A stretch of DNA of 64,000 nucleotides from assembly GCF_902859935.1 (NCBI RefSeq), contig NZ_CADIKI010000008.1:124001-188000 (forward strand). Direction: 5' to 3'. Within the stretch, counting starts at the first letter, position 1, and each line of letters begins with the position of its first letter. Shown here piece after piece: positions 55,086 through 64,000 of the stretch. Below the pieces are notes generated by a model. The model did no database searches. It was not told the DNA's origin and worked only from the letters and a program-made list of their open reading frames with translations. The stretch is from Paraburkholderia fynbosensis. GTDB lineage: Bacteria; Pseudomonadota; Gammaproteobacteria; Burkholderiales; Burkholderiaceae. The position numbers and the translations under genes were made by a program.

Positions 55086-57749
55086 TCAACGATCCATCCA
55101 GTAGCGGCGCTGCGTATCGCGATAGCGTTCGAGCGTGAGGGCCGCACCGTTCGCCGCCGGGCTCGCATCGACGCGCACCGCGCCGTCCGTATCGCTGCGC
55201 GCGAGCTCGATATGGCGCGCCTTGTAGCGCTCGAACACCCCCTCGTTCGGATGATGAAAGCGGTTGCGATAGCCTACCTGAAATACCGCGATGGACGGCT
55301 CGACAGAGTCGAGGAACGGCTCGGTCGACGAGGTCTTGCTGCCATGATGTGGCACGACCAGCACCTGAGCGCGCAATGCGCCGCGATCGCGCGCGAGCAG
55401 CACGCGTTCGGCAGGCGCCTCGATGTCCGCGCTCAGCAAGGCCGCGACGCGCGGCTGCCCGGTCCGGTCATGCGTGACGGACTGACTCGCCGCGTCCGGC
55501 AAGGTGGCGACCCGCAGCACGCAGCAATGTGCATTGGGCTTTCCCTGCAGCGGCCCGGCGTCCGGCCACAGCATGGCGAACTCGACGCCGTCCCACTGCC
55601 AACGCTGCCCAGCCGCGCAGGGCAGCGTGGCCGCGCCGTGCTGCTTCGCGCCCGCCCACAGCGGGTGGTCCGGCGCCAATGCGGCCACCATCTGACGGAC
55701 CTCGATCGCATCGAGCACGGCGGGCGCGCCGCCCGCGTGATCAGAGTCGGAGTGACTGACGATCAGCGTGTCGAGCGCCGTCACGCCATGCGCCTGCAGG
55801 AACGGCACGACCACCCGCTCGCCGGCGTGGGTCGATTCCGGCCCTGGCCCGGTATCGAACAGCAACGCGTGATGTGCTGTTTCGATCAGCACCGACGCGC
55901 CCTGTCCGACGTCGAGCGCCGTCAGCCGGAAACTGCCGGGCGGCGGCCCGGGCGGCGCCGGCATCAGCAACGGCAACCACGTGAGGGGGGCGGCCCAGCG
56001 CAGCGGCCAGCCGCGCGGCGCCAGAAGCCAGAACACGCCGAGCGCCGCCGCGGCCAACGCCCATGCGGGCGGCTGCGGCAGCCACCAGAGCGTCCAGGCC
56101 GGAGCGGACAGCCTATGCAAGCCCGTGGCCAGCAGATCGAGCAGCGCATGGGCGGCGTGGAATGCCCAGGCATCGAGCGGCGCGGGCAATGCGACGCCGG
56201 CCAGCACCGCCGGCGTGATCAGCAGACTCACCCAAGGGATCGCCAACGCATTCGCGAGCGGACCGATCAGCGGAATCTGTGCGAACCAGTAGACCGTGAG
56301 CGGCGCGAGCGCGAGCGTCACCGCGATCTGTACGTGCGCGGCGCTGAGGAGGCGCTCGGCGAATGCGTGCAGGTGGCGCTTCAGCGCGGCGCGCAGGGAC
56401 GCCAATTTGCCGGGCCTCTCGTGGCCCGCCATGACTCCAGCAGCCCCACCAACTTCGCCAGCCCCGCCGCCCTCGCCCTTGCTATCGTCAGCGCGAACTC
56501 GCTGCCGAACCCTCATACGCGGGCGTCCCGACATCGCGAACAGAATCGCGGCCACTGCGCAGAACGACAGCCAGAAACCCGCCGACACGACCGCCCACGG
56601 ATCGATCAGCAGCACGAGTCCCAACGCCCACGCCAGCACCGCCGAGCGCGCGAGATTGCGCCCACTGACGAACGCCAGCGCGACGACACCCGCCATCCAT
56701 AGCGCGCGCTGCGCCGGCACGTTGAAGCCGGCCAGCGCCGCATGCAGCGCGGCAAAAGCCGCGCCGCCGACCACTGCGACGACTTGCGCCGGCAGCCGCA
56801 GCGGCCAGTCCCGCCCGATCCATCCGGAGCGCCGCCACACCGCGCCCACGAGCCAGGCGGCCAGCCCCGCGACGAAGCCGATGTGCAAGCCCGAAATCGC
56901 CACCAGATGACTCGTGCCGGTGCGGCGCATCAACAGCCAGTCGGCGGCGCTGATGTCGTCCTGCGCGCCGATCGCCAGCGCCACGACGATCCCGCGATGC
57001 GGCGCGTCGCCGAGCACCGCATCGATGCGCGAGCGCAACGCCGCGCGCCAGCGGTCCACGAGCACGCGCGGGCCGCGCGCCCGGCCCGGCAAACGGATCG
57101 CGTGGGCCGGCGCGCTGACATAACCGGTTGCCCGCACGTTGCGCGCGAGCAGGTTCGCTTCGGCATCGCGCACGCCGAAGTTCGCGTTGCCATGCGGCCG
57201 CTTGAGCCGCACGGTCAGACGCCAGCGCTCGCCCGGCACGAGAGCCGGCGCCGGGGCATCGTCGGCAATCCAGGAGAGTTGAATCACGCGCGGGAAGGCG
57301 GCGATCGGCGCATCGGCGGCTTCGACTTCGAAGAGAAAACGCGCGCCTTTCCCGTCGCGTGACGGCAGGCCTCTGATACTGCCGACGATGTCGATATCCC
57401 GGCCTTCCCACGCGGCCGGCAAGCTCGTCGCAAGCCGTATTTCCGCGCGCAAAGCGGCATAGCCGAAGCCGATAACGATTGCCGCGCACCATACGGCGCC
57501 CCAGCCAGCGAACGATCGCAGACGTCGGTTGAATCGAGTGTGGCGCAAGTGTGAAGTTGAGCGCGGAGCCTGCGGCTGGCCCACAGCCGAAACGGGACCC
57601 AGGCTCGCCTCCCGCAACCCCCACACCGCCACGACAAACGCCATTACCCCAAGCACAGCCAAGCCGCACCCGCCCCGCCAATCCGGCAACGCCGCCTGCC
57701 GCTGCAGCCAGATCACGCCCAACGCAAACCCGCACCATCCTGCCCGCAT
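55086..57749 (-). CDS. comEC: DNA internalisation competence protein ComEC/Rec2
   Basis: An 887-residue polytopic protein with the three expected parts. First come N-terminal helices and an OB-like DUF4131 domain (RDIDIVGSIRGLPSRDG, RWRLTVRLKRPHG). Then a central competence domain (RRTGTSHLVAISGLHIGFVAG, FNVPAQRALWMAGVV). Last is a C-terminal metallo-beta-lactamase domain with TLIVSHSDSDHAGG and LVVPHHGSKTSS. ComEC forms the inner-membrane channel for incoming single-stranded DNA. The ATG at 57749 was taken. It follows tatD by 111 bp. Confidence 0.95.
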   Translation of the reverse strand: MRAGWCGFALGVIWLQRQAALPDWRGGCGLAVLGVMAFVVAVWGLREASLGPVSAVGQPQAPRSTSHLRHTRFNRRLRSFAGWGAVWCAAIVIGFGYAALRAEIRLATSLPAAWEGRDIDIVGSIRGLPSRDGKGARFLFEVEAADAPIAAFPRVIQLSWIADDAPAPALVPGERWRLTVRLKRPHGNANFGVRDAEANLLARNVRATGYVSAPAHAIRLPGRARGPRVLVDRWRAALRSRIDAVLGDAPHRGIVVALAIGAQDDISAADWLLMRRTGTSHLVAISGLHIGFVAGLAAWLVGAVWRRSGWIGRDWPLRLPAQVVAVVGGAAFAALHAALAGFNVPAQRALWMAGVVALAFVSGRNLARSAVLAWALGLVLLIDPWAVVSAGFWLSFCAVAAILFAMSGRPRMRVRQRVRADDSKGEGGGAGEVGGAAGVMAGHERPGKLASLRAALKRHLHAFAERLLSAAHVQIAVTLALAPLTVYWFAQIPLIGPLANALAIPWVSLLITPAVLAGVALPAPLDAWAFHAAHALLDLLATGLHRLSAPAWTLWWLPQPPAWALAAAALGVFWLLAPRGWPLRWAAPLTWLPLLMPAPPGPPPGSFRLTALDVGQGASVLIETAHHALLFDTGPGPESTHAGERVVVPFLQAHGVTALDTLIVSHSDSDHAGGAPAVLDAIEVRQMVAALAPDHPLWAGAKQHGAATLPCAAGQRWQWDGVEFAMLWPDAGPLQGKPNAHCCVLRVATLPDAASQSVTHDRTGQPRVAALLSADIEAPAERVLLARDRGALRAQVLVVPHHGSKTSSTEPFLDSVEPSIAVFQVGYRNRFHHPNEGVFERYKARHIELARSDTDGAVRVDASPAANGAALTLERYRDTQRRYWMDR

Positions 57750-57809
57750 TCGCCCTCCGTTCAGCGACGCCGGATGACATCACGCGCGGCGAGCAGACGT
57801 CAGCAAGCC

Positions 57810-57834
57810 CGCCGGGCGTGGGTTTCGCCCGGCG
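57810..57834 (-). other. 9-bp hairpin between tatD and comEC
   Basis: CGCCGGGCG/CGCCCGGCG with a 7-nt loop (57810-57818 with 57826-57834). It lies between the tatD stop and comEC start on the minus strand. No U-tract follows. Confidence 0.35.
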
Positions 57835-57860
57835 CGAACCACTCAAACCAACGAGATCGA

Positions 57861-58649
57861 TTATGCAGAGGAAAGGGCCAGTCGCGGCAGCGCGGCGAGC
57901 GCGTTAGCCGTTGTGCCTAGGGCGGTTGCGTCGGCGCTCATGCCGCGCAGTTCGGCGAGTCCCGCGCCGATGCCCGGAATCTGCTCCGGCGAGTTGCGCT
58001 GCTTGTACATCCACGCAGGCGCGATGTCCGGCGCGTCGGTTTCGACGACCAGCGCGTCGAGCGGCAACTGCTCGGCGAGCCGGCGGATTTGCCGCGCGCG
58101 CTCGAACGTCAGATTGCCGCCGAAGCCGAGGTGCATGCCCTGGTCGATATAGGCCTGAGCCTGCTGGAAACTGCCGTTGAAGGCGTGCGCGATGCCGCGA
58201 TGAATTTGATGCCGCCGCAGGCCCTTGATGACCTGATCCTGCGATTTGCGCACGTGGCAAATCACCGGCAGGTCGAACTCGCGCGCGAGTTGCAGTTGGC
58301 CGTTATAGAAGAATTGTTGGCGCGCATCGTCGAGGCCGTCGACGAAATAATCGAGCCCGATCTCGCCGATCCCGACGAATAGAGGATCATCGAGACTCGC
58401 CTCGATCTCCATGCGCAGCAGATCGAGATCGCGCTCGTCGGCGCCCGGCGTGAACAGCGGATGAATACCGAGCGCATACGCGCCGCCGTCGATCCGGTGC
58501 GCGAGTTCGCGCACCGTCGCGAAATTGTGCCGGCCGATTGCCGGAATCACGATGCGCGCCACGCCCGCATTGCGCGCCGCCGCCGCGACCGCGTCGCGGT
58601 CGGCGTCGAATTCAGAAGCGTCGAGATGACAGTGCGTATCGATCCACAT
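57861..58649 (-). CDS. TatD-family metal-dependent hydrolase/DNase
   Basis: A 262-residue TIM-barrel hydrolase: DTHCHLDASEFD, GIHPLFTPGAD, GEIGLDYFVDG (Glu ligand), PVICHVRKSQD and VETDAPDIAPAW. These are the TatD zinc/magnesium ligands. Family members are 3'-5' DNases or exonucleases with roles in repair; the paralogue (TatD, YcfH, YjjV) is not resolved. YcfH is likely given the lolCD neighbourhood. The ATG at 58649 fits the family start MWIDTHCH. Confidence 0.93.
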   Translation of the reverse strand: MWIDTHCHLDASEFDADRDAVAAAARNAGVARIVIPAIGRHNFATVRELAHRIDGGAYALGIHPLFTPGADERDLDLLRMEIEASLDDPLFVGIGEIGLDYFVDGLDDARQQFFYNGQLQLAREFDLPVICHVRKSQDQVIKGLRRHQIHRGIAHAFNGSFQQAQAYIDQGMHLGFGGNLTFERARQIRRLAEQLPLDALVVETDAPDIAPAWMYKQRNSPEQIPGIGAGLAELRGMSADATALGTTANALAALPRLALSSA

Positions 58650-58706
58650 GACGTACCTCTTGAAACTGGCGGCGCGCGCACGCGGCAAGCGGCAAGCGCG
58701 CGGCCC

Positions 58707-59450
58707 TCAGACCGGCACCGGCGGCTCTTCGTGCAGCACGCCGTCGCGCAGCCGCATGATGCGATCGCAGCGGCCGGCCAGTTCCGGATCGTGCGTGACG
58801 ATCACGAAACTCGTCTCGAGCGTTTGCGACAGTTCGAGCATCAGGTTGAACACCGTGTCCGCGGTGCCGCCGTCGAGGTTGCCGGTCGGCTCGTCGGCCA
58901 GCACGCAGGCCGGTTTGGTCACCAGCGCCCGCGCGATCGCCACACGCTGGCGCTCGCCACCCGACAGCTCGCCCGGCCGATGCTTCGCGCGATGTCCCAT
59001 ACCGACCCGCTCCAGCACCTGGAGCGCTTCGCGGCGTGCGGCGTCGGTCGTCATGCGGCGAATTCGCAGCGGCATTGCGACGTTGTCGAGCGCGGAAAAC
59101 TCCGGCAGCAGATGGTGGAACTGATAGACGAAACCGAGCGCGCGATTGCGCAAGTCGTTACGTTCGCGCTCGGAGAGCTGCGTGAACGGCTTGCCCATTA
59201 CCGAGACGTGGCCGGCGCTCGGGTCGTCGAGACCGCCCAGCACGTGCAGCAGCGTGCTCTTGCCGGAACCCGACGCGCCGACGATCGCCAGCTTCTCCCC
59301 GCGTCGCACGCTCAGTTGCGCGTTGTTGAGCACCTGCACATTCAGGCCGCCCTGCACGAACGATTTGGAAATGCCGCTTGCTTCGAGCACGTACGGATAC
59401 GGCGCGGTGTCCTGAGTGGCCATGGAGAGATTAGCGGAACGGTCATTCAT
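58707..59450 (-). CDS. lolD: Lipoprotein-releasing system ATP-binding protein LolD
   Basis: A 247-residue ABC ATPase: Walker [10 protein letters not shown], signature [15 protein letters not shown], Walker [15 protein letters not shown], and the MacB/LolD-type [17 protein letters not shown]. It powers extraction of lipoproteins from the inner membrane to LolA. The ATG at 59450 overlaps the lolC stop (ATGAATGA), so coupling is likely. An ATG at 59423 is a shorter alternative. Confidence 0.97.
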   Translation of the reverse strand: MNDRSANLSMATQDTAPYPYVLEASGISKSFVQGGLNVQVLNNAQLSVRRGEKLAIVGASGSGKSTLLHVLGGLDDPSAGHVSVMGKPFTQLSERERNDLRNRALGFVYQFHHLLPEFSALDNVAMPLRIRRMTTDAARREALQVLERVGMGHRAKHRPGELSGGERQRVAIARALVTKPACVLADEPTGNLDGGTADTVFNLMLELSQTLETSFVIVTHDPELAGRCDRIMRLRDGVLHEEPPVPV

Positions 59451-60696
59451 AGCGCAGCGCCTCCGCGGGACGGACTTTCGCACCGCGCCAGCTCGGGTAA
59501 AGCGTCGCCACCGCCGACATCAGGAACGCGATGATGCCGATGCGCGCGACGTCGGCCGGAATCAGCTCGGACGGCAACTCGCTGATGAAGTACACCGACG
59601 GCGGCAGGAACTGCACGCCGAGCATGTGCTCGATCATCGGCACGAGCCATGGAATGCTCCACGCGATCAGGCAGCCGAGCGCGACGCCCGTCGCGGTGCC
59701 GATGAAGCCGATCGTCACGCCCTGCACGACGAAGATCTTCATGATCGAGCCGGGCTGCGCGCCGAGCGTGCGCAGGATCGCGATGTCGGCCTGCTTGTTG
59801 GTCACGGTCATCACCAGCGACGAAACGAGATTGAACGCCGCCACCGCGATGATCAGCGTGAGGATGATGAACATCATGCGTTTTTCGATCTGCACCGCCG
59901 AGAACCAGGTCTTGTTCTGCTGCGTCCAGTCGCGGATGTACAGGTCACCCGACAAGCTGCGCGCAAGCTGATGCGCGACCTCCGGCGCGCGCTGCATGTC
60001 GGTCAGCCGCAGCCGCACGCCGGTCGGCGCGGGCAGGCGGAACAGCGCCTGTGCGTCCTTGATGTTGATCAGGGCGAGCGTGCTGTCGTACTCGTAATGC
60101 CCCGACTCGAAGATGCCCACCACGGTGAACTGTTTCAGGCGCGGCAGCATGCCGGCCGGCGTGATCGTGCCTTCGGGCGCGACCAGCGTGATCTTGTCGT
60201 TCAGCTGCACGCCGAGATTGGTGGCGAGGTCTGCACCGAGTACGATGCCGAAGTCGCCCGGCACGAGATCGGTCAGCTTGCCGCCCTTCATTTCCTTACC
60301 GATGTCGGACACCTCAGGCTCGAGCGTCGGCTCGACGCCGCGCAGCGCGACGCCGCTCACGGCGTCCTGGCGCGTGAGCAGCGCCTGAGCTTCGACATAG
60401 GGTGCCGCGCCGATCACTTCCTTGTTCTGGCGCGCTTCCTGAGCGGTCAGTTGCCAGTTGGGCATCGACCCGGTTGGTGAAAAGATTTCGACATGCGCGA
60501 GCACCGACAGCATCCGGTCGCGCACCTCTTTCTGGAACCCGTTCATCACCGACAGCACGACGATTAGCGCCGCGACGCCAAGCGCGATGCCGGACATGGA
60601 CACCAGCGCGATGAACGAAATGAAGCCGTTGCCGGTCGTGCGTTTGCCGGCGCGCGTGTAGCGCCAGCCAATCTGCCATTCGTAGGGAAATTTCAA
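59443..60696 (-). CDS. lolC: Lipoprotein-releasing system permease LolC/LolE
   Basis: A 417-residue MacB/LolC-type permease: an N-terminal membrane helix ([22 protein letters not shown]) with [18 protein letters not shown], a large periplasmic domain, and three C-terminal helices ending RPAEALRYE. The start is a TTG at 60696 (TTG AAA TTT CCC) with AAGGA five bases upstream. It is the only permease beside lolD here, so the transporter may be a homodimer, or a second permease may be elsewhere. Confidence 0.94.
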   Translation of the reverse strand: MKFPYEWQIGWRYTRAGKRTTGNGFISFIALVSMSGIALGVAALIVVLSVMNGFQKEVRDRMLSVLAHVEIFSPTGSMPNWQLTAQEARQNKEVIGAAPYVEAQALLTRQDAVSGVALRGVEPTLEPEVSDIGKEMKGGKLTDLVPGDFGIVLGADLATNLGVQLNDKITLVAPEGTITPAGMLPRLKQFTVVGIFESGHYEYDSTLALINIKDAQALFRLPAPTGVRLRLTDMQRAPEVAHQLARSLSGDLYIRDWTQQNKTWFSAVQIEKRMMFIILTLIIAVAAFNLVSSLVMTVTNKQADIAILRTLGAQPGSIMKIFVVQGVTIGFIGTATGVALGCLIAWSIPWLVPMIEHMLGVQFLPPSVYFISELPSELIPADVARIGIIAFLMSAVATLYPSWRGAKVRPAEALRYE

Positions 60697-61171
60697 GCGA
60701 ATCCTTGTCTGCGTTCTTCGGCTGCCTGGCGCTGCGCGCGAAAGCGTGGAGCGCCCGCCGCGCGGTCCGAGCGTGTGATCGTTGGTGTCGCGGCTGCGCC
60801 GATGGTTCCGGCGTCGCCGCGTCGCTGAGTAGCAAAACGTGCGCCGCGGCGTTCCGCTGTGCGGTGGACAAGCTGCGCCGCCTTTACTGTCAGCGCCGCA
60901 TCTGCCGATGCCACCGCCGATCAAGCGCGAAGTTTGCCATACAATGCCGCCCACTCGCGCAAAGGCCATAGGGAACTGGCTCGCGCTGTGAAAGCGGCGG
61001 GGTCCGGCAAGGCCTGCTCTGGTGACGGAAAAAGCCCTGTTCGGCGGGTGACGCCAGCTTTGGCGTGCCGGTGTTGATGGGTGGGGGTTTGCGTGGCGCG
61101 TCCTTTGCCCTTCGCGCCCCACCGTTTGCCGTTCGCCCTCGCTGGTGTCCGGCGTTTGGCACCCACCTGCG
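60697..61171. other. Region upstream of lolC, no gene seen
   Basis: A 475-bp stretch between lolC and the small minus-strand gene. Open frames here are GC-rich noise. A short ACGCCA/TGGCGT hairpin near 61050-61065 and a TGCGCTAGCGCA palindrome (61168-61179, overlapping the small gene's stop) are visible. The lolC promoter should lie here, but none is convincing. Confidence 0.5.
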
Positions 61172-61417
61172 CTAGCGCAAGTTATAACGCCCGCGCAGTT
61201 CATTAATGATCCCCGCCGCGGCCGTGCTCGCCACCTCGCGCACATCCGCGTCCTTCCGGTCGCGATGCAGATGGCTGATGTCCCAATTGCAGCCGTCCTC
61301 GTCCTCGACGGTCTCGTGCAAGCCGGTCGGAATCCAGCCGGCCGTGACCGGGTCGGCATCGAGCGCTTTAACCACCAGTTCCAACAGTTCCTGCTCGGTT
61401 TTGAGTTCACGTGGCAT
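61172..61417 (-). CDS. Small conserved-looking protein, unknown function
   Basis: An 81-residue acidic protein: PRELKTEQELLELVVKALD, a helix, then WIPTGLHETVEDEDGCNWDI and an Asp/Arg-rich helix ending ELRGRYNL. I recognise no family with certainty, but the balanced composition and firm start (GGAG six bases before the ATG at 61417) support a real gene. Upstream in-frame ATGs at 61429 and 61435 are alternatives. It is divergent from the RpfE-like gene, with 150 bp between. Confidence 0.7.
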   Translation of the reverse strand: MPRELKTEQELLELVVKALDADPVTAGWIPTGLHETVEDEDGCNWDISHLHRDRKDADVREVASTAAAGIINELRGRYNLR

Positions 61418-61567
61418 GCCGGTCTCCATCGTCATGTGCGCGGTGCCGCCGCGCGCGGCTCTCTGCGACGTCCGCATGGCACACGGCCTCACCGCCAGGC
61501 CGGGCGCCGCCGCGGATGCGCCGAGCGGGAAGCTGATGGTCGGAATACTCGCACTCTTTGCCCTACA

Positions 61568-62794
61568 ATGCGCAGCATCATGCTCGCCAACCGTCTCCAT
61601 CTTCTGCTGCCCTTCGCGCTGCCCGCCGCAGCGGACGCCTCCACCGCCCTTCACGACATCCGGAGCCCGGCCCTCGACCGGCTGATCGCGCGCGCGACGC
61701 TAGTCGAACGGGTGGTCGGCGAGGATTTTCAGCGCACGCTGCCGCACGAGCGCTGGGTGGCCCGCCAGTTCGGCGCACTGCCGGCGGGCGCGGCGGCCGC
61801 CGACGAAGCGCCGCTCGCCCCGTACATGCTGCGCGCCGACGGCGGCGATCCCGGCGACGCGACCTGGGCCTGCGTCCAGCCCGTGCATGTGCGCATCGCG
61901 CACGATCACCTGGTGCTGATCGATCCCGCCTCGCTCGACCTGTCCGACGACGAAGCCGGCGCGCTGCTCGCCGTCGCGCGACCGCTGATCGAGGAGCTCG
62001 GCGTGCGCATCGAGGCGCCGAAACCCGCGCGCTGGTACCTGTCCGGCGACGGCTTCGGCTCGCTGGCGGGCGCCTCGCCGTTGCGCGCGAGCGGCCGCAA
62101 CATCGAAATCTGGCTGCCGCACGAAGCGCATTCCGGCGAGCGTTCGCGCGCATGGATGAAGCTGCAGAACGAAGTGCAGATGGCGTGGTTCGAGCACCCG
62201 GTCAACGAAGCGCGCGAGGCGCGGGGCCTGCCGGCCGTCAACTCGATCTGGTTTCACGCGCAGGGTGCGGCGCAGCCGGTGCGCAGCCCGTTCGCGCGAG
62301 TGTATTCCGATGCCGCGGCGACACGCGGTCTCGCGATGAGCGCCGGTGTCGGGACTGGTGCGCCGCCAGCCTCGTTTGCGGCACTGTCGGCGCTGTCCGG
62401 TGATCGCGTGACGGTAGCACCAGGCGGAGCGACGGTCGATGGGACAGGCGTAGCGACGAGCCGTGACCCGGGCGGCGACACAAACGGTCCCACAAACGGC
62501 CCCACAAACGGCCGGACCAAAGACGCCAATGGCCCGACCGGCGCCACGCTGATCGAACTCGACCCATTCTCCGCGCCCTACATCGAGCAGGACTGGGCGC
62601 GCTGGAACGACGCCTTTGCGGCCGTGCAGACCGACTGGTTCGAACCCGCGCTCGCGGCGCTGCAATCCGGCCAACTCCTCGAACTCGGCCTGACCCTATG
62701 CGGCGACACCGGCTCGGTGACGCTCACGGTCACGCGCGCCGATCTGCGCAAATTCTGGCGGCGGCGCGTGCTGGCCTCGCTTTTCATTGAATGA
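61568..62794 (+). CDS. RpfE-like conserved protein (annotated 'phosphoglycerate mutase' in relatives), unknown function
   Basis: A 408-residue protein. N-terminal part: MLANRLHLLLPFALPAA and VRIAHDHLVLIDPASLDLSDDEA; middle: RWYLSGDGFGSLAGASPL, NEVQMAWFEHPVNEARE and PAVNSIWFHAQGA. These match conserved blocks of a betaproteobacterial RpfE-type family usually upstream of recJ. A Gly/Ala/Thr-rich insert near 260-320 includes three TNGP/TNGR units from a 12-bp DNA repeat (62480-62513). Function is not known; enzyme labels in databases look weak. Start is ATG at 61568. Confidence 0.8.
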   Translation: MRSIMLANRLHLLLPFALPAAADASTALHDIRSPALDRLIARATLVERVVGEDFQRTLPHERWVARQFGALPAGAAAADEAPLAPYMLRADGGDPGDATWACVQPVHVRIAHDHLVLIDPASLDLSDDEAGALLAVARPLIEELGVRIEAPKPARWYLSGDGFGSLAGASPLRASGRNIEIWLPHEAHSGERSRAWMKLQNEVQMAWFEHPVNEAREARGLPAVNSIWFHAQGAAQPVRSPFARVYSDAAATRGLAMSAGVGTGAPPASFAALSALSGDRVTVAPGGATVDGTGVATSRDPGGDTNGPTNGPTNGRTKDANGPTGATLIELDPFSAPYIEQDWARWNDAFAAVQTDWFEPALAALQSGQLLELGLTLCGDTGSVTLTVTRADLRKFWRRRVLASLFIE

Positions 62795-62822
62795 TTTACC
62801 GCATGCTCCACGGCCTCTCCGA

Positions 62823-64000
62823 ATGACTCGAATCGTTACGCGCGCCTGCTCCCCGGTCGACGCCGAAATCCTCACCCGCCACGGTCTGCACCCGGTGCTC
62901 GCGCGTCTGTACGCCGCACGCGGCGTGTGCCTGCCCGATGAAATCGAAACCGGTCTCGCGCGGCTCGTGCCGCCCGTCGCGCTAAAGGGCTGCGAAGACG
63001 CCGCCGTGCTGCTCGCCGACGCGATCCAGCGCCAGCGCCGCATGCTGGTGGTCGCCGACTACGACTGCGACGGCGCCACCGCCTGCGCGGTCGCGGTACG
63101 CGGCCTGCGCATGTTCGGCGGCCAGATCGAGTATCTGGTGCCGAACCGCTTCGAGTACGGCTACGGCCTCACGCCTGAAATCGTTGCGCTGGCCGCACGC
63201 AGCGCGTCGGGCAAACCGGATCTGCTGATTACCGTCGACAACGGCATCGCCAGCGTCGACGGTGTCGAGGCGGCCAACGCGCTCGGCATCGACGTGCTGG
63301 TCACCGATCACCACCTGCCCGGCGACGAACTGCCCGCCGCCCGCGCGATCGTCAATCCGAACCAGCCGGGCTGCACGTTCCCGAGCAAGTGCATCGCGGG
63401 CGTCGGCGTGATGTTCTACGTGCTGCTCGCGTTGCGCGCGGAATTGCGGCGCCGTGGCGCATTTGGCGACGACTTTCCCGAACCGCGCCTCGACGGCCTG
63501 CTCGATCTGGTCGCGCTCGGCACGGTCGCCGACGTGGTCAAGCTCGACGGCAATAACCGCGTGCTGGTCGCGCAAGGCTTGCAGCGCATCCGCAAAGGCA
63601 AGATGCAGCCGGGCATCGCCGCGCTCTTTCGCGCCGCCGCGCGTGACGCCCGCAGCGCGTCGGGCTTCGACCTCGGCTTCGCGCTGGGGCCGCGGCTGAA
63701 CGCGGCGGGACGCCTGTCGGACATGTCGCTCGGGATCGAATGCCTGACCACCGACGACATCGGCCGCGCCTGGGACCTCGCGCAGCAACTCGACACGATG
63801 AACCGCGAGCGCCGCGAGATCGAAGCCGGCATGCAGCAGCAGGCGCTCGACGATCTCTCGGCCATCGATCCGGCAGGCGCGACCACCATCACGCTGTTCA
63901 ATCCGGGCTGGCATCAGGGTGTGATCGGCATCGTCGCCGGACGGCTGAAGGAGAAATTCCACCGGCCCTCGTTCACCTTCGCGCTCGCCGACGACAGCGG
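62823..64000 (+). CDS. recJ: Single-stranded-DNA-specific exonuclease RecJ, partial
   Basis: About 392 residues of RecJ before the window ends. The DHH phosphoesterase motifs are intact: VVADYDCDGATACAVAV, LITVDNGIA, VTDHHLPGDELP and LVALGTVADVV. A DHHA1-like region begins FNPGWHQGVIGIVAGRLKEK. It degrades ssDNA 5'-3' in RecF repair and mismatch repair. The ATG at 62823 lies 28 bp after the RpfE-like gene. The OB domain and C terminus lie outside the window. Confidence 0.97.
   Translation, partial: MTRIVTRACSPVDAEILTRHGLHPVLARLYAARGVCLPDEIETGLARLVPPVALKGCEDAAVLLADAIQRQRRMLVVADYDCDGATACAVAVRGLRMFGGQIEYLVPNRFEYGYGLTPEIVALAARSASGKPDLLITVDNGIASVDGVEAANALGIDVLVTDHHLPGDELPAARAIVNPNQPGCTFPSKCIAGVGVMFYVLLALRAELRRRGAFGDDFPEPRLDGLLDLVALGTVADVVKLDGNNRVLVAQGLQRIRKGKMQPGIAALFRAAARDARSASGFDLGFALGPRLNAAGRLSDMSLGIECLTTDDIGRAWDLAQQLDTMNRERREIEAGMQQQALDDLSAIDPAGATTITLFNPGWHQGVIGIVAGRLKEKFHRPSFTFALADDS

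Overview
The window is about 64 kb of GC-rich DNA (roughly 64% by eye) carrying a dense, almost entirely housekeeping gene set. Protein sequences and gene order (ndk-rlmN-rodZ-ispG-hisS-yfgM-bamB-der-hfq-hflXKC-DUF2065-hisZ-purA; trpS-dapA-bamC; lolCD-tatD-comEC; pyrG-kdsA-eno-ftsB; recJ at the edge) are those of a betaproteobacterial main chromosome. Burkholderiaceae, most likely Paraburkholderia, is my inference from familiarity, not from a search. I see no rRNA, tRNA, insertion sequence, prophage, integrase or CRISPR array.

Layout. 1-8.4 kb: partial trmJ (-), then suhB, lplT, mutS and a secreted phosphatase-like protein (+), ending against an FKBP isomerase (-). 8.4-16.7 kb: roxA (+), an Ala-rich small lipoprotein (+), a DinG/YoaA helicase (-), a YdcH-like protein (-), a periplasmic coiled-coil protein (-) and tex (+). 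16.9-36.4 kb: kup (-), then a long minus-strand block read from ndk down to purA and a phosphoribosyltransferase. It covers nucleotide supply, rRNA methylation, isoprenoids, tRNA charging, BAM assembly, ribosome GTPases, Hfq and the HflKC membrane complex. 36.6-46.6 kb: a BI-1 family membrane protein (+), then a nine-gene minus block from a DUF455 protein down to a metallo-beta-lactamase-fold protein, including trpS, dapA and bamC. 46.9-49.0 kb: gamma-carbonic-anhydrase-like protein, Hsp33 and a small lipoprotein (+). 49.1-60.7 kb: minus block lolC-lolD-tatD-comEC-hydrolase and pyrG-kdsA-eno-ftsB. 61-64 kb: a small orphan protein (-), an RpfE-like protein and recJ (+, running off the end).

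Many genes serve the envelope: BamB, BamC, YfgM, LolC/D, RodZ, FtsB, LplT, KdsA, DapA, IspG, HflKC. Others serve ribosome or translation quality control (Der, HflX, RlmN, RoxA, TrmJ, HisS, TrpS) and DNA repair (MutS, DinG-like, RecJ, ComEC). Strong intrinsic terminators separate most transcription units.

I did not find a clear new multi-gene system. The best unexplained signals are: a cluster of four hairpins in the 456-bp gap between bamB and der; a phosphatase-like secreted protein with substituted metal-site residues, translationally coupled to mutS; a repeat-bearing coiled-coil periplasmic protein; an inverted repeat just upstream of lplT; and structured leaders before two small lipoprotein genes.
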